DNA of 14,632 bases from Candidatus Tectimicrobiota bacterium (GCA_016193065.1 JACPSX010000204.1:1-14632), one strand, 5' to 3'. Positions 1 through 8,778 are shown, numbered from the stretch's first letter. Numbers and translations are program-made. The notes: generated by a model not told the origin, from the sequence alone.

Positions 1-636
1 GCGATTCTCGGCATCGGCGCAGCCTGGCACGAGGAGGAGCACAGGGGTTACGGCTTTGACTTCCCCCCCGTCCGCGAGCGCCTGGACCGCCTGGAGGAGG
101 CGTTGCAGGTTTGCCGGGCGATGTTTACCCAGGAGGCCCCGAGCTTTCAGGGCCGTTACTACCAGATCCACGAGGTGCTGAACATGCCGCGCCCTTTGCA
201 GGCCGGCGGACCCGCAATCATGGTCGGCGGCAGCGGCGAACTCCGCACCTTGCGCCTCGTAGCCCAGTACGCGGACATGTGCAACGTCATAGGGGGTGTG
301 GAGTTTGTCCGGCACAAAATGCAGGTGCTTCTCCGCTACTGTGAAGGGATCGGCCGCAACCCGGCGGAGATCATCAAGACCCGCCTGGGTGCCCTCGTGG
401 TTGCGCCGACGCGGGCCGAGGCCGAGAGCAAGGCCGCGGAATACCGGGCGGCTCGGGGGATGGACGAGGCACGCTTCCGCAGCTACGTGACCGCGGGTGA
501 CCCGGAAGGGGTGGTCCAGCAGGTGCAGGAGTATTTCGACGCGGGCCTGGACGGTATGATCTTCAACATGCCTTTCGTACACGATCTGGATTCCGTGAAG
601 CTGGCAGGAGAAACGCTCTCGACCCGCTTTTCCTGA
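1..636 (+). CDS. LLM-class F420-dependent oxidoreductase, 5'-truncated by window edge
   Basis: The open frame runs from the first base to the TGA at 634-636, giving 211 residues with no start inside the window. The visible part begins AILGIGAAWHEEEH and continues with a FPPVRERLDRLEEAL helix, an F-x-G-x-YY-x-I segment, the PxIMVGGSGELRTLRLVAQYAD strand-helix and a C-terminal AGDPEGVVQQVQEYFDAGLDG segment. These are hallmarks of the luciferase-like monooxygenase TIM barrel in its F420-dependent subgroup. Family knowledge: such enzymes use reduced F420 (some use FMNH2) to reduce or oxidise diverse substrates; the substrate here cannot be told. About a third of a usual protein of roughly 310 residues is missing upstream. 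The peroxiredoxin gene follows after 91 bases on the same strand. Family call is firm; cofactor choice is inferred. Confidence 0.88.
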   Translation, partial: AILGIGAAWHEEEHRGYGFDFPPVRERLDRLEEALQVCRAMFTQEAPSFQGRYYQIHEVLNMPRPLQAGGPAIMVGGSGELRTLRLVAQYADMCNVIGGVEFVRHKMQVLLRYCEGIGRNPAEIIKTRLGALVVAPTRAEAESKAAEYRAARGMDEARFRSYVTAGDPEGVVQQVQEYFDAGLDGMIFNMPFVHDLDSVKLAGETLSTRFS

Positions 637-727
637 GCGTTGGGACGGGGGGATCCGAAGGAAAAGGCTGCGGACTTTCGAGGCCGCGTCGACTGCTTTG
701 CCGGCGCGGCATGTGGGGGAGGATAGC

Positions 728-1195
728 ATGGCTCCAGGAATCGGCGATTCAGCTCCGGACATTGCCCTGCGGGACGGGAATACCAACGAGACGGTGCGCC
801 TTTCCTCCTACAAGGGAGCGAAGTGGGTGGTCCTGGCCTTCTACCCGCTGGCGTTTACCGGCGGCTGAACGAAGGAGTTCACGGCATTCGGTGAATGCTC
901 TCCGTCCTTTCAGGATCTCAATGCCCAGATTTTGGGAGTGAGCGTGGATCCTTCGCCCAGCGCGGCCGCCTTTGCCCGTCAGCTCGGCCTCTCTTTTCCC
1001 CTGTTGGGTGACTGGCCGAACTATGAGGCGTCGCGGGCTTACGGCACATATGACGAAGAGAAAAAAATCGCGGCCCGCCGCACTTTCCTCATCGACTCCG
1101 ACGGTGTTGTGCGGCACATCGTCGACGACCCGCGGGATTTCGAGCGGCACTCCCGGGAAACCCTGGAAGTGCTCGGGAAGCTGCAGCGTCTTTGA
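728..1195 (+). CDS. Selenocysteine-containing peroxiredoxin (AhpE/BCP-like), in-frame TGA read as Sec
   Basis: From ATG 728 (SD GGGAGGA just upstream) the frame is continuous to TGA 1193-1195 except for one TGA at 866-868, codon 47. Both sides are clearly one peroxiredoxin: N-terminal thioredoxin-fold strand with SAPDIALRDG (residues 8-17), then YPLAFTGG-U-TKEF, then LGVSVDPSPSAAAFARQLG, FPLLGD, AYGTYDE and RRTFLIDSDGVVRHI. In AhpE-like enzymes the active site is P-x-A-F-T-x-x-C, so the TGA falls exactly on the peroxidatic Cys. With Sec the product is 155 residues, a normal length. The only cysteine is C57, ten residues on, a possible partner for a selenenylsulfide (inference). Role: reduction of hydroperoxides, cytosolic. 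TGA is a normal stop in neighbouring genes, so code reassignment is unlikely. An automatic caller would report only 932-1195. No selB or selC is in the window. Confidence 0.88.
866..910 (+). promoter_or_regulatory. Bacterial SECIS element after the Sec UGA
   Basis: Directly after the UGA the mRNA can fold into a hairpin. A 6-bp upper stem GCAUUC (884-889) pairs with GAAUGC (893-898), closed by a three-base apical loop GGU (890-892), with a G-U pair 883/899 below. A lower stem AAGGA (872-876) pairs with UCCUU (905-909), separated by an unpaired internal region. The loop begins 21 bases after the UGA and has G in its first two positions followed by U, as in known bSECIS elements such as fdhF, where loop G and U contact SelB. 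The geometry lies within the spacing described for bacterial SECIS elements. The structure was found by eye, without an energy calculation. Confidence 0.75.
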
Positions 1196-1278
1196 ATCCG
1201 GGTCGGTCTTTTGCGGCGAACCGCCACCTCGAAAGGCGGCCCCCGGCCCCTGCAATTTCACATCGAACTGGAGGAACC

Positions 1279-2313
1279 ATGAGAGCATGGCGGGTCTACG
1301 ATGTAAACGACATGCGGTTGGAAGAGATCCCTGTCCCTGCAGTACGGCCGGGCTGGGCGCTCGTCCGGGTGAAGGGATTCCAGCCCAGCATTACCGAGAT
1401 CCAGCGCTTCTGGGGGACAAGCAAACGGGGCATCGAAAAGATGAGACAGTTGATCCGGGAAATTGGCCCCTTCCCTATGGGGCACGAGATTTGCGGCGAA
1501 GTGGTGGAAGCGCCGGCAGACTCCGGATTCCGGGCTGGGGATCGAGTTGCCTATTTCCATTATTCCACGGGGCACATCGCCGGCAGCCACTACCCAGGCT
1601 GCTTTGCCGAGGCGGTCCTGCTGCCGGTGCAAGCGATTGCCAAAGTCGATTCCACGATTCCCGACCTGGAGATTCCGGCTCTTCAGCCCCTCTCTTCCTG
1701 TGTCCAACTGGTCCGGGAGGCGAAGATCCAGCTCGGCGAGACTGCTGCGATCTTCGGGCAGGGGGTCATGGGCTTAAACATCACGCAGCTCTGTCGTCTG
1801 GCCGGAGCCGGCCGGGTGATCGGCATCGATGTGCGGGAACAGTGTTTGAAGATGTCCCGGGAGCTAGGCGCTGATGTTACGATAAACGCCACCAAGGAAG
1901 ACCCTGTTCAAGCGATCCTGGATCTGACGGAGGGCCGGGGAGCCGATGTGGTCTTTGAGTGTGCCTCCGGAAGCCCGGAAGTTGGGCTCTCGGGCGGAAA
2001 GACTCTTTTTCAGGCCATAGACTCCGTGCGGCTTTCAGGCCGGCTGGTACAAATTGCCTTTTACCATGACGACGTTACTTTGGACCTGAACAGTTTGCGG
2101 GGCAAGCGGATCAAGTACATTTTCCCCGACGAGGCAAGCCTGGACGTCATGGCGGTGGGGAGCCGGCTCGTGGCCGATGGTAAGGTTCGCTTCCAGCCTT
2201 ACCTCACCCACGTTCTGCAAGGTCTCGAAAAACTACCTGAGGCTTTTGAGATCACGGCTCACAAGGCCAAGCACGGGGCGATCAATCCGGCCGTGGTCAT
2301 GCTGGACACATAG
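1279..2313 (+). CDS. Zinc-type (MDR) alcohol dehydrogenase family protein
   Basis: A 344-residue medium-chain dehydrogenase. I start it at ATG 1279, seven bases after the SD GGAGG, rather than at upstream in-frame codons without an SD. The N-terminal GroES-like domain holds GHEICGEVVEAP (68-79) and AGDRVAY (86-92). The NAD(P)-binding Rossmann fold has GQGVMG (160-165), the acidic end of strand beta-2 at GIDVREQ (182-188) and VVFECASG (224-231). Family: NAD(P)-dependent oxidation of alcohols or polyols, or enoyl/ketone reduction; substrate unknown. Oddities: the catalytic zinc Cys (usual CGTD or CGSD) appears replaced by S37 in PSITE, an insert lengthens the stretch between it and GHE, and the structural-zinc four-Cys lobe is absent. 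It lies 83 bases after the peroxiredoxin on the same strand, so co-transcription is possible but unproven. Confidence 0.87.
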   Translation: MRAWRVYDVNDMRLEEIPVPAVRPGWALVRVKGFQPSITEIQRFWGTSKRGIEKMRQLIREIGPFPMGHEICGEVVEAPADSGFRAGDRVAYFHYSTGHIAGSHYPGCFAEAVLLPVQAIAKVDSTIPDLEIPALQPLSSCVQLVREAKIQLGETAAIFGQGVMGLNITQLCRLAGAGRVIGIDVREQCLKMSRELGADVTINATKEDPVQAILDLTEGRGADVVFECASGSPEVGLSGGKTLFQAIDSVRLSGRLVQIAFYHDDVTLDLNSLRGKRIKYIFPDEASLDVMAVGSRLVADGKVRFQPYLTHVLQGLEKLPEAFEITAHKAKHGAINPAVVMLDT

Positions 2314-2371
2314 AACATCCGGACACTTGGCCCGCTGCAGGTCGCAGGGAAGCCGACCCGTTTACCCGCCG

Positions 2372-2404
2372 AGGTCTCAGGACAATCTTCCCCCCCTGAG
2401 GCTT
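2372..2404. other. Hairpin between convergent genes, possible weak terminator
   Basis: Between the stops of the alcohol dehydrogenase (+) and the coiled-coil gene (-), AGGTCTCAGG (2372-2381) can pair with CCTGAGGCTT (2395-2404), ten pairs with two G-U, around a 13-base loop. It sits where a bidirectional terminator would be expected, but neither strand has a T run after the stem, so it is not a canonical intrinsic terminator. Confidence 0.3.
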
Positions 2405-2426
2405 GAGGTGACGCGGCTCCTGCCGG

Positions 2427-2888
2427 TCAGGCTGAAAATGCCTGTGCTTCTTGCGAAGAGGGCTTCGACTGGGAAATTCCCTGGTCCCCTAACTGCCTGA
2501 CGCACTCCTCAATGCCTGCTTTTTCACGATTTAGCTGTATTAAGAGATCTTCCAACGATAGGATCCGACCTTGCAATTCGTGCTGGGTCGCTTCACGGCT
2601 TTCGAAGGAGGCTCTCAATTCCTGATTGGCGGACTCGAGTTTTGCTCGCAGGTCCTGCAGTTCAACTTCGTTCTCCCGCAGTGTCCGGGAGTTCTGCTGG
2701 AACAGCTCCTGCTGCTGGTTGAATTTTTGCTCAACCTGCTGGACGGCCTGGATGAGCTGGCCGATGGGTCCTTCCGGGATATCCTGGATGGGCGGCAGGG
2801 GATATCCGGCCGTAAGCGCCTCCAGAGCGCTCTGCAGCCACTTGAGCCGTGTGATGAGGTTGGTTAATAGGTCGATCTCTGGGAACAT
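2427..2888 (-). CDS. Hypothetical coiled-coil protein
   Basis: A 153-residue, Gln/Glu-rich protein of unknown family. The start is set at ATG 2888 because GGAGGA lies just upstream (AAAGGAGGAGAAAACC then ATG); a longer frame up to 2978 would run into the promoter at 2974-3002. Residues 1-30 form a short amphipathic helix (FPEIDLLTNLITRLKWLQ), followed by a proline-rich linker (YPLPPIQDIPEGP), then a long heptad-like helix from about 43 to 138 with many Q, E, L and K residues. The tail is Ser/Gln-rich. No membrane segment or signal peptide is visible, so it is probably a cytosolic scaffold or oligomerising protein. The body resembles generic coiled coils, so similarity searches could mislead. 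It has its own promoter and is separate from thiC upstream. Confidence 0.7.
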   Translation of the reverse strand: MFPEIDLLTNLITRLKWLQSALEALTAGYPLPPIQDIPEGPIGQLIQAVQQVEQKFNQQQELFQQNSRTLRENEVELQDLRAKLESANQELRASFESREATQHELQGRILSLEDLLIQLNREKAGIEECVRQLGDQGISQSKPSSQEAQAFSA

Positions 2889-2973
2889 GGTTTTCTCCTC
2901 CTTTCCGAGGCGGACCCGGAACGCTCCGCCGTGCGTCCCCTCATTGATCTCCAATTGTAGGATGGGCGCGCCA

Positions 2974-3002
2974 AGCATACCGAGGGTCTATGTCTGTGTC
3001 AA
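2974..3002 (-). promoter_or_regulatory. Sigma70-like promoter of the coiled-coil gene
   Basis: On the minus strand a perfect -35 TTGACA (3002-2997) and a -10 TATGCT (2979-2974) are separated by exactly 17 bases. Predicted transcription start is near 2967, giving a leader of about 80 bases before ATG 2888. It lies between the end of thiC and the coiled-coil gene, so that gene need not depend on thiC transcription. Confidence 0.65.
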
Positions 3003-3116
3003 TCATTAATTGGCACTACTTCAGGACCCTGTATGAATCCTTTTCCCGGTGCTTCCGGCAGTGATGAAAACGGCGAACCTCTTGCTTTGTGGTCTTGCGC
3101 CGGAATTCCCACGGTT

Positions 3117-4827
<1,711 letters not shown>

Positions 4828-4839
4828 CATGATCTCCAT

Positions 4840-4925
4840 AGCCCCTCCCTACGCTGGTATTACCCAGGTCAGGTTCGAGCGGTCGGCAGCAGGCTCGCTG
4901 CCCTCTCAGCCCGGTTCCCCGAGCT
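4840..4925 (-). promoter_or_regulatory. TPP riboswitch (THI element)
   Basis: The minus strand shows the conserved TPP aptamer blocks in order: CGGGGAACC, the pyrimidine-sensing CTGAGA in GGGCTGAGAGGG, a variable P3 hairpin (GGCAGC/GCTGCC), and the thi box ACCTGACCTGGGTAATACC followed by AGCGTAGGGA. The ends AGCTC (4925-4921) and GGGCT (4844-4840 side) close helix P1. This matches the E. coli thiC aptamer closely. It binds thiamine pyrophosphate and should repress thiC through the terminator at 4793-4827. Confidence 0.96.
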
Positions 4926-4948
4926 CCCGCATGTTGCTGAGTGAGCCC

Positions 4949-4977
4949 AGTGTACGGATATCCCCTTTCTGAGTCAA
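4949..4977 (-). promoter_or_regulatory. Sigma70-like promoter of the thiC transcript
   Basis: On the minus strand -35 TTGACT (4977-4972) and -10 TACACT (4954-4949) are separated by 17 bases. The predicted start near 4942 lies about 17 bases before helix P1 of the TPP riboswitch, which is a sensible arrangement and supports the assignment. Confidence 0.7.
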
Positions 4978-5072
4978 GGACTCAATGAAACTTGAGGGCA
5001 CCCACTCAGGGGTACCCCTCGGGTTCCCTCCCGCGCAAAGCTTTACGGGAGCCTCAAGGGGCACCCCGGTTC

Positions 5073-6617
5073 TTACTTCTCCGTGCCTCTCTTCGCGGAT
5101 CTGCCTAGTGCGGCGAGGAACATGACGCTCTTTCCCGCGGCATGCGGGGAGAAAAACGCTGTCACGTCGTCATCGTAGAAGGTGAGGCCGGTGGCACCCA
5201 GACGCTGGGCATACGCGGACAGGTAGAGCTTTCCTCCGATGATTCCGGCTTCGAGCTGGGCGGCCCGGTAACCCCGATTGCCATAATGCTCCAGGATCGG
5301 TGCGAGATCGGACAGAAGGTAGACATTCACGCTCGCGCCAGCGGGCAGTGCTTGTTCGAGCCCCAGATAGCCGGCCTCCCGGCGGAAGTTTCCCTCTTTG
5401 AGCAGCTCGAGGGCTTGGCGATCCTGGTGGAATATATAGGCGCCGGGCGGGAGATCCTCGACGGCGTTCACGATGAGGTACAAGTGGTTGATCATAGCGC
5501 CGGCCGGTTCCAGGAAGTCCGCCGGAACTCCTCGGGTTGCCCGGTCCAGCATTGTGGAGAGCTGTGCGAATGTGATGGGCTCCCCGGCGAACTGTCGGGT
5601 GGAGCCTCTTCTGAGAATCACCTGAGCAATCGAATCCGCTGGAAGGTCGGCGTCCTTCAGTGCACAAAGAGGGAAGAGCAGTCCCTCGGGGGGTGGACCT
5701 TCCTGGGCCGGCGTCCGGCCCCTCCAGTCCGCCGCCTCAGACTCCGAGTGAAGCGAGGAGGCGGCGTGCATGGCCCGGATGGCCGGGTAGTCGACCTCGG
5801 TCTTGGACAGCGGCACGGTCGGAAGTAAGAGGGGTCCGGCGGGGGAGGGAGGCGCCGGAGCGGAGGTCCGATCCCTCCCCAGCGGGATCAGAGTCAGTGC
5901 CACCTCGCGCTCCACGTCCAGATCCAGAAGCCGGTTGACCTGTGCGTCCAAGAAGCCGCATATGACCCGGGCCGGAACCTCAAAGGCGGCCGTGGCGGCC
6001 AGCAGGTTGGCCAGGATTGTGCCGCTGTCCCAGAAGCAGTGCCGGTAGGTGCGGGACCGATATTTCCAGGCGTTTCTCCAAAAGGTCCCTGTACCGATGA
6101 GGATGGCGGGAGCGCTGGCCAGGGAGGGCTCCCCCCCGCTGGCCTTGACGAGCGCGCCCCGGTGGTCTCCGGTGCGCAGCTTCCTGAGGGCGAAGTCGTG
6201 GGCTCCGAAATGATAGACTCCGGCCTGCAGATCCGGGAGATCACTGCAGACGAGGTAAATCTCGATATGGTAGAGCGCGCCGGTGCAGGCGGCGGCGCGA
6301 AACAGGATCTCTCCTCCGGAATAGATCCGGCGCCGGGTGATGCCCGCTGAGAAGAATAAAATCCCGGCGAGGGTTTTCAGGTCAGGGACCTGGGTCACAG
6401 TCGGCTCCGACCCCGAGGCTGCGATGGCGTTGAGAGCCAGCATATCCGGGCGTGCGAAGTCCTGGGGGAGCGGAATGGGATCGAGGGTCGAATAGATCTT
6501 GAACGGGAGCGGCTGGTTCGACCAGTCCAGAAAATGGTCACCTGTCCGAACGCTCTCGTACGAGTGTTTCGTGCCGTTGTGATAGGTCCACGTCGCTTCT
6601 GTGTCGCGGTTGTTCAC
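5073..6617 (-). CDS. SagB/ThcOx-type dehydrogenase (double nitroreductase-fold)
   Basis: A 514-residue flavoprotein relative of SagB. I start it at GTG 6617 after the SD AAGGAG with six bases spacing; the longer frame up to 7145 translates the wrong frame of the ATP-grasp gene. The opening WTYHNGTKHSYESV...LDWSNQPLPFKIY (10-42) is typical of SagB-like proteins. A degenerate first nitroreductase domain follows (about 58-250; AGITRRRIYSGGEILFRAAACTGALY). A Pro/Ala-rich linker leads to the second, canonical domain (about 328-508) with FMN-binding RRGSTRQF (336-343), QLSTMLDRATRG and QLEAGIIGGKLYLSAYAQRLGATGL. Family: FMN-dependent oxidation of azolines to azoles in RiPP (TOMM) maturation; many relatives have unknown roles. 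No cyclodehydratase (SagC/D) or precursor peptide is visible. It follows the ATP-grasp gene after 149 bases on the same strand. Confidence 0.88.
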   Translation of the reverse strand: MNNRDTEATWTYHNGTKHSYESVRTGDHFLDWSNQPLPFKIYSTLDPIPLPQDFARPDMLALNAIAASGSEPTVTQVPDLKTLAGILFFSAGITRRRIYSGGEILFRAAACTGALYHIEIYLVCSDLPDLQAGVYHFGAHDFALRKLRTGDHRGALVKASGGEPSLASAPAILIGTGTFWRNAWKYRSRTYRHCFWDSGTILANLLAATAAFEVPARVICGFLDAQVNRLLDLDVEREVALTLIPLGRDRTSAPAPPSPAGPLLLPTVPLSKTEVDYPAIRAMHAASSLHSESEAADWRGRTPAQEGPPPEGLLFPLCALKDADLPADSIAQVILRRGSTRQFAGEPITFAQLSTMLDRATRGVPADFLEPAGAMINHLYLIVNAVEDLPPGAYIFHQDRQALELLKEGNFRREAGYLGLEQALPAGASVNVYLLSDLAPILEHYGNRGYRAAQLEAGIIGGKLYLSAYAQRLGATGLTFYDDDVTAFFSPHAAGKSVMFLAALGRSAKRGTEK

Positions 6618-6766
6618 GACTGGCTCCTTTGCACCGCTTCCCTCCTTCCCCTGTGGGAAGAGAGTGGAAGCTGGAGAATTTTGAGCAAGCCCGATGGCGA
6701 TCTCGATGAAAATCAGGTTACTCTCTGGGGGCAGAAGGCGGCAAATAATTTTTTTGAGAAAAGGTC

Positions 6767-7687
6767 CTAGCCCAGCCGGTCGGGCTGCCAGCGCAGGCCC
6801 ATGTTGAGAACGCGCTGCAGGAACTTCGGGTATGACATGCCTGCCCGTTTGGCTGAATCGGCAAAGTCTTCGCCCAGGGCGATTTGAGGGTTGGGGTTCG
6901 CCTCCAGGACATAGACCTTCCCGCTGGGTTCGAGCCGGAGATCCATGCGGGCGTAACCGCTGAGACCGAGGATCCGGTAGACGCGCTTGGCGATGTGCTG
7001 GATTTTCTCGCACATCCCTTCGGGGAGACCCTTCGCTTCGCCCGAAGTGATGCCGTACTTGCTCTGGTACTTGTGGCTCCACTTCACCCTTTCCGTGGCG
7101 ATGCGGCGGGCTTCGTCGGGCAGGTGGTTCAAGTCCAGTTCCCACACCGGAAGCACTTGCAACTTGCGGTTACCCAGGACTCCCACATACAGCTCGCGGC
7201 CTTCAATGTACCGTTCCACGATGGCGCCGGTTTCCACGCTGTTGTGGATGAAGGCCACACGTTCCCGGAGCTTGTCGTCGTCCTCGACGATCGAGGCCTG
7301 AGAGATTCCCAGGGAAGCTTCTTCGGAAACGGATTTGACAATCAACGGGAAGGAGAGGTGCTTGGGCCGCTTGATCGACTGTCCGAGGGGGAACAGGGAG
7401 AACTCGGGAGTGGAGATCCGGTGATAGGAGAGATCGTAGACGGAGACGCCGTCGAATTCCTCCAGGAGGTTGAAGGCAATGTGAGGCTTCCATTCCTCGA
7501 TCGCTTTGCGGATTACCTCCAGGTCGTTGCGCACACCGAGAGGCCGGACCTCGTGCCCCATTTTGCGGAGCGTACTGACCACGTCGTACTCCGTCTTCCA
7601 CTCGGCGGTGGCAAGGTTGTGTCCGTTGAGATGCTCCGGTGGAATCAGGTCCTCGTGCATGAGAGCCAAGACGCGCAGCTTCTTCAT
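6767..7687 (-). CDS. ATP-grasp ligase, D-Ala-D-Ala ligase-like, with apparent internal deletion
   Basis: A 306-residue ATP-grasp protein starting at ATG 7687, which overlaps the upstream metallopeptidase stop by ATGA. The N-terminal pre-ATP domain (1-84; VLALMHEDL, IAFNLLEEFDG) is like D-Ala-D-Ala ligases. The ATP-grasp part has FPLIVKS (ATP-binding K118), ASLGIS (124-129, the glycine-rich loop region), VERYIEGRELYVGVLG (157-172), ARMDLR with D249, and LEANPNPQ with metal ligands E262 and N264. Family: ATP-dependent carboxylate-amine ligation through an acyl phosphate. Oddity: EEFDGVSVYD (76-85) runs straight into LSYHRISTPEF. In relatives about 35 residues, including a lysine-bearing helix, lie between these, so the protein seems internally deleted in frame near 7433. 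Activity may be lost, or the assembly may be wrong. Substrates unknown. Confidence 0.85.
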   Translation of the reverse strand: MKKLRVLALMHEDLIPPEHLNGHNLATAEWKTEYDVVSTLRKMGHEVRPLGVRNDLEVIRKAIEEWKPHIAFNLLEEFDGVSVYDLSYHRISTPEFSLFPLGQSIKRPKHLSFPLIVKSVSEEASLGISQASIVEDDDKLRERVAFIHNSVETGAIVERYIEGRELYVGVLGNRKLQVLPVWELDLNHLPDEARRIATERVKWSHKYQSKYGITSGEAKGLPEGMCEKIQHIAKRVYRILGLSGYARMDLRLEPSGKVYVLEANPNPQIALGEDFADSAKRAGMSYPKFLQRVLNMGLRWQPDRLG

Positions 7688-8745
7688 AGGGCGACCCTGT
7701 GATGACCGCTGTGGAGGTAGTTCATCGTTTGCACGGTCAGGAGAATCGTAAAATCCATCTTGGCCTGGTCTTCCGGCATGGCCACCCGCAGGTTGAACTT
7801 CCGGCAATGCGTGATCATGTCTTCCAGGACCTGGTCGATCGTGTACTGGTATTCCCCCGTCCAGGACGCTACCTTGCGCCGGACTTCCCTGCGAATGCGG
7901 CTCAAGAAGCTGGCCGCCGTCATGTTGGCCTTGAACTCCGGTGCCTCGGAGAACAGCCGCCTGAGGTCCCGATCATAAAAGTTCGGGTGTTCGAGACCGT
8001 AATGCTCCCGCTTCTGTTCATAGTGCTCCCGCAGGGTCTTGCGCAGACCGGAGAGGGGATCGATCCGCCGTCTTAGGGTCACCGGGGGCGGAGTGCCGGC
8101 GATCTCTTTCATGAGACCGTCCATGTACTCGAGCTTCTTGAGCGCCGGCCAGCCCCCGTAGCGCTCTCTCCACAAGGAGTCCGGATTCAGCCAGACTGCG
8201 AAGGTCTCGGCGAAATCTTCATCCGGGTGGCTTTGGGCATACCACGATTCCAGGTGCCGGACGAAGCTCTTGCTGTACGGTCTCGGTGTGTAGTAGTCCG
8301 GATAGGGTTCGGATGATTTGCCGAACATCCGCTGCCGGCGCCGCCTCCGGCGCAATCGGTAGGCGTTCTCGATGGCGTGACCCGTCTCGTGGCGCAGGAT
8401 TCGCATGCACCATTCCGGAGTGCCGCCTTCGACCTCGAGCATCTGGTCCCGTTCAAGCTGGGCCAGGCGTTGATGGACCATGTAGAAGGGGATTGCCGTT
8501 CCGGGGATCCCGTCGGGGGTGAACCATTCGTCCGAAATCCAGAAGTGCGGCCGAAACAGGATGTGATGGCTATCGAGTTCCCGGTAGAGCTGTCTGATCT
8601 GCTTGGCAACCGGGCTCCCCTTGATTCTCAGGTGCAGGTCGCACAGTCTCATGTCCAGGAGTTTTTCATCAGGCCATGACGCCCATTCCGGTTCCAGAGC
8701 GGAACAGGAAGGTTCAAAATCGTTTGCAGAAGTGGTCCTGTTCAC
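7684..8745 (-). CDS. Putative HExxH zinc metallopeptidase
   Basis: A protein of about 353 residues with the zinc-binding motif HETGH (119-123, within MRILRHETGHAI) and a second acidic motif EDFAETFAVWL (176-186), where E180 or E176 may be the third zinc ligand, as in gluzincins. No signal peptide, so probably cytosolic. An Arg-rich run (RLRRRRRRQR) follows the motif. The C-terminal part (TGEYQYTIDQVLEDMI, ILLTVQTMNYLHSGHHRVAL) is conserved in what I recall as an uncharacterised family found beside ATP-grasp ligases. The start is uncertain: GTG 8745 is preceded by GGAAGGGAG; GTG 8754 and TTG 8766 are alternatives. Its TGA overlaps the ATP-grasp ATG, indicating translational coupling and joint function. 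A role in hydrolysing or trimming the ligase product or a precursor peptide is inference. Intact as far as visible. Confidence 0.8.
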   Translation of the reverse strand: MNRTTSANDFEPSCSALEPEWASWPDEKLLDMRLCDLHLRIKGSPVAKQIRQLYRELDSHHILFRPHFWISDEWFTPDGIPGTAIPFYMVHQRLAQLERDQMLEVEGGTPEWCMRILRHETGHAIENAYRLRRRRRRQRMFGKSSEPYPDYYTPRPYSKSFVRHLESWYAQSHPDEDFAETFAVWLNPDSLWRERYGGWPALKKLEYMDGLMKEIAGTPPPVTLRRRIDPLSGLRKTLREHYEQKREHYGLEHPNFYDRDLRRLFSEAPEFKANMTAASFLSRIRREVRRKVASWTGEYQYTIDQVLEDMITHCRKFNLRVAMPEDQAKMDFTILLTVQTMNYLHSGHHRVAL

Positions 8746-8778
8746 CGCCGGCACTCCCTTCCTCAAGCTGTATCACCC

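Noticed and set aside
866-868. TGA as a simple nonsense mutation or reassigned codon
   Set aside because: The frame and family match continue on both sides, the position is exactly the active-site Cys, a SECIS-like hairpin follows, and TGA ends neighbouring genes normally.
1221-1239. CCGCC/GGCGG hairpin between peroxiredoxin and alcohol dehydrogenase
   Set aside because: Short, GC-rich, no T tail, and competes with an equally weak GGCG/CGCC pairing; no support as a terminator.
749-1288. 179-residue minus-strand frame across the peroxiredoxin
   Set aside because: It is antisense to a clear peroxiredoxin and shows no family motifs or SD.
6618-7145. N-terminal extension of the SagB-like protein to 690 residues
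   Set aside because: The extension is an out-of-frame reading of the ATP-grasp gene, rich in Arg/Pro; a GTG with a good SD exists at 6617.
7688-7807. N-terminal extension of the ATP-grasp protein
   Set aside because: It overlaps the metallopeptidase coding region out of frame; ATG 7687 gives the canonical KKLRVLALMHEDL start and the ATGA overlap.
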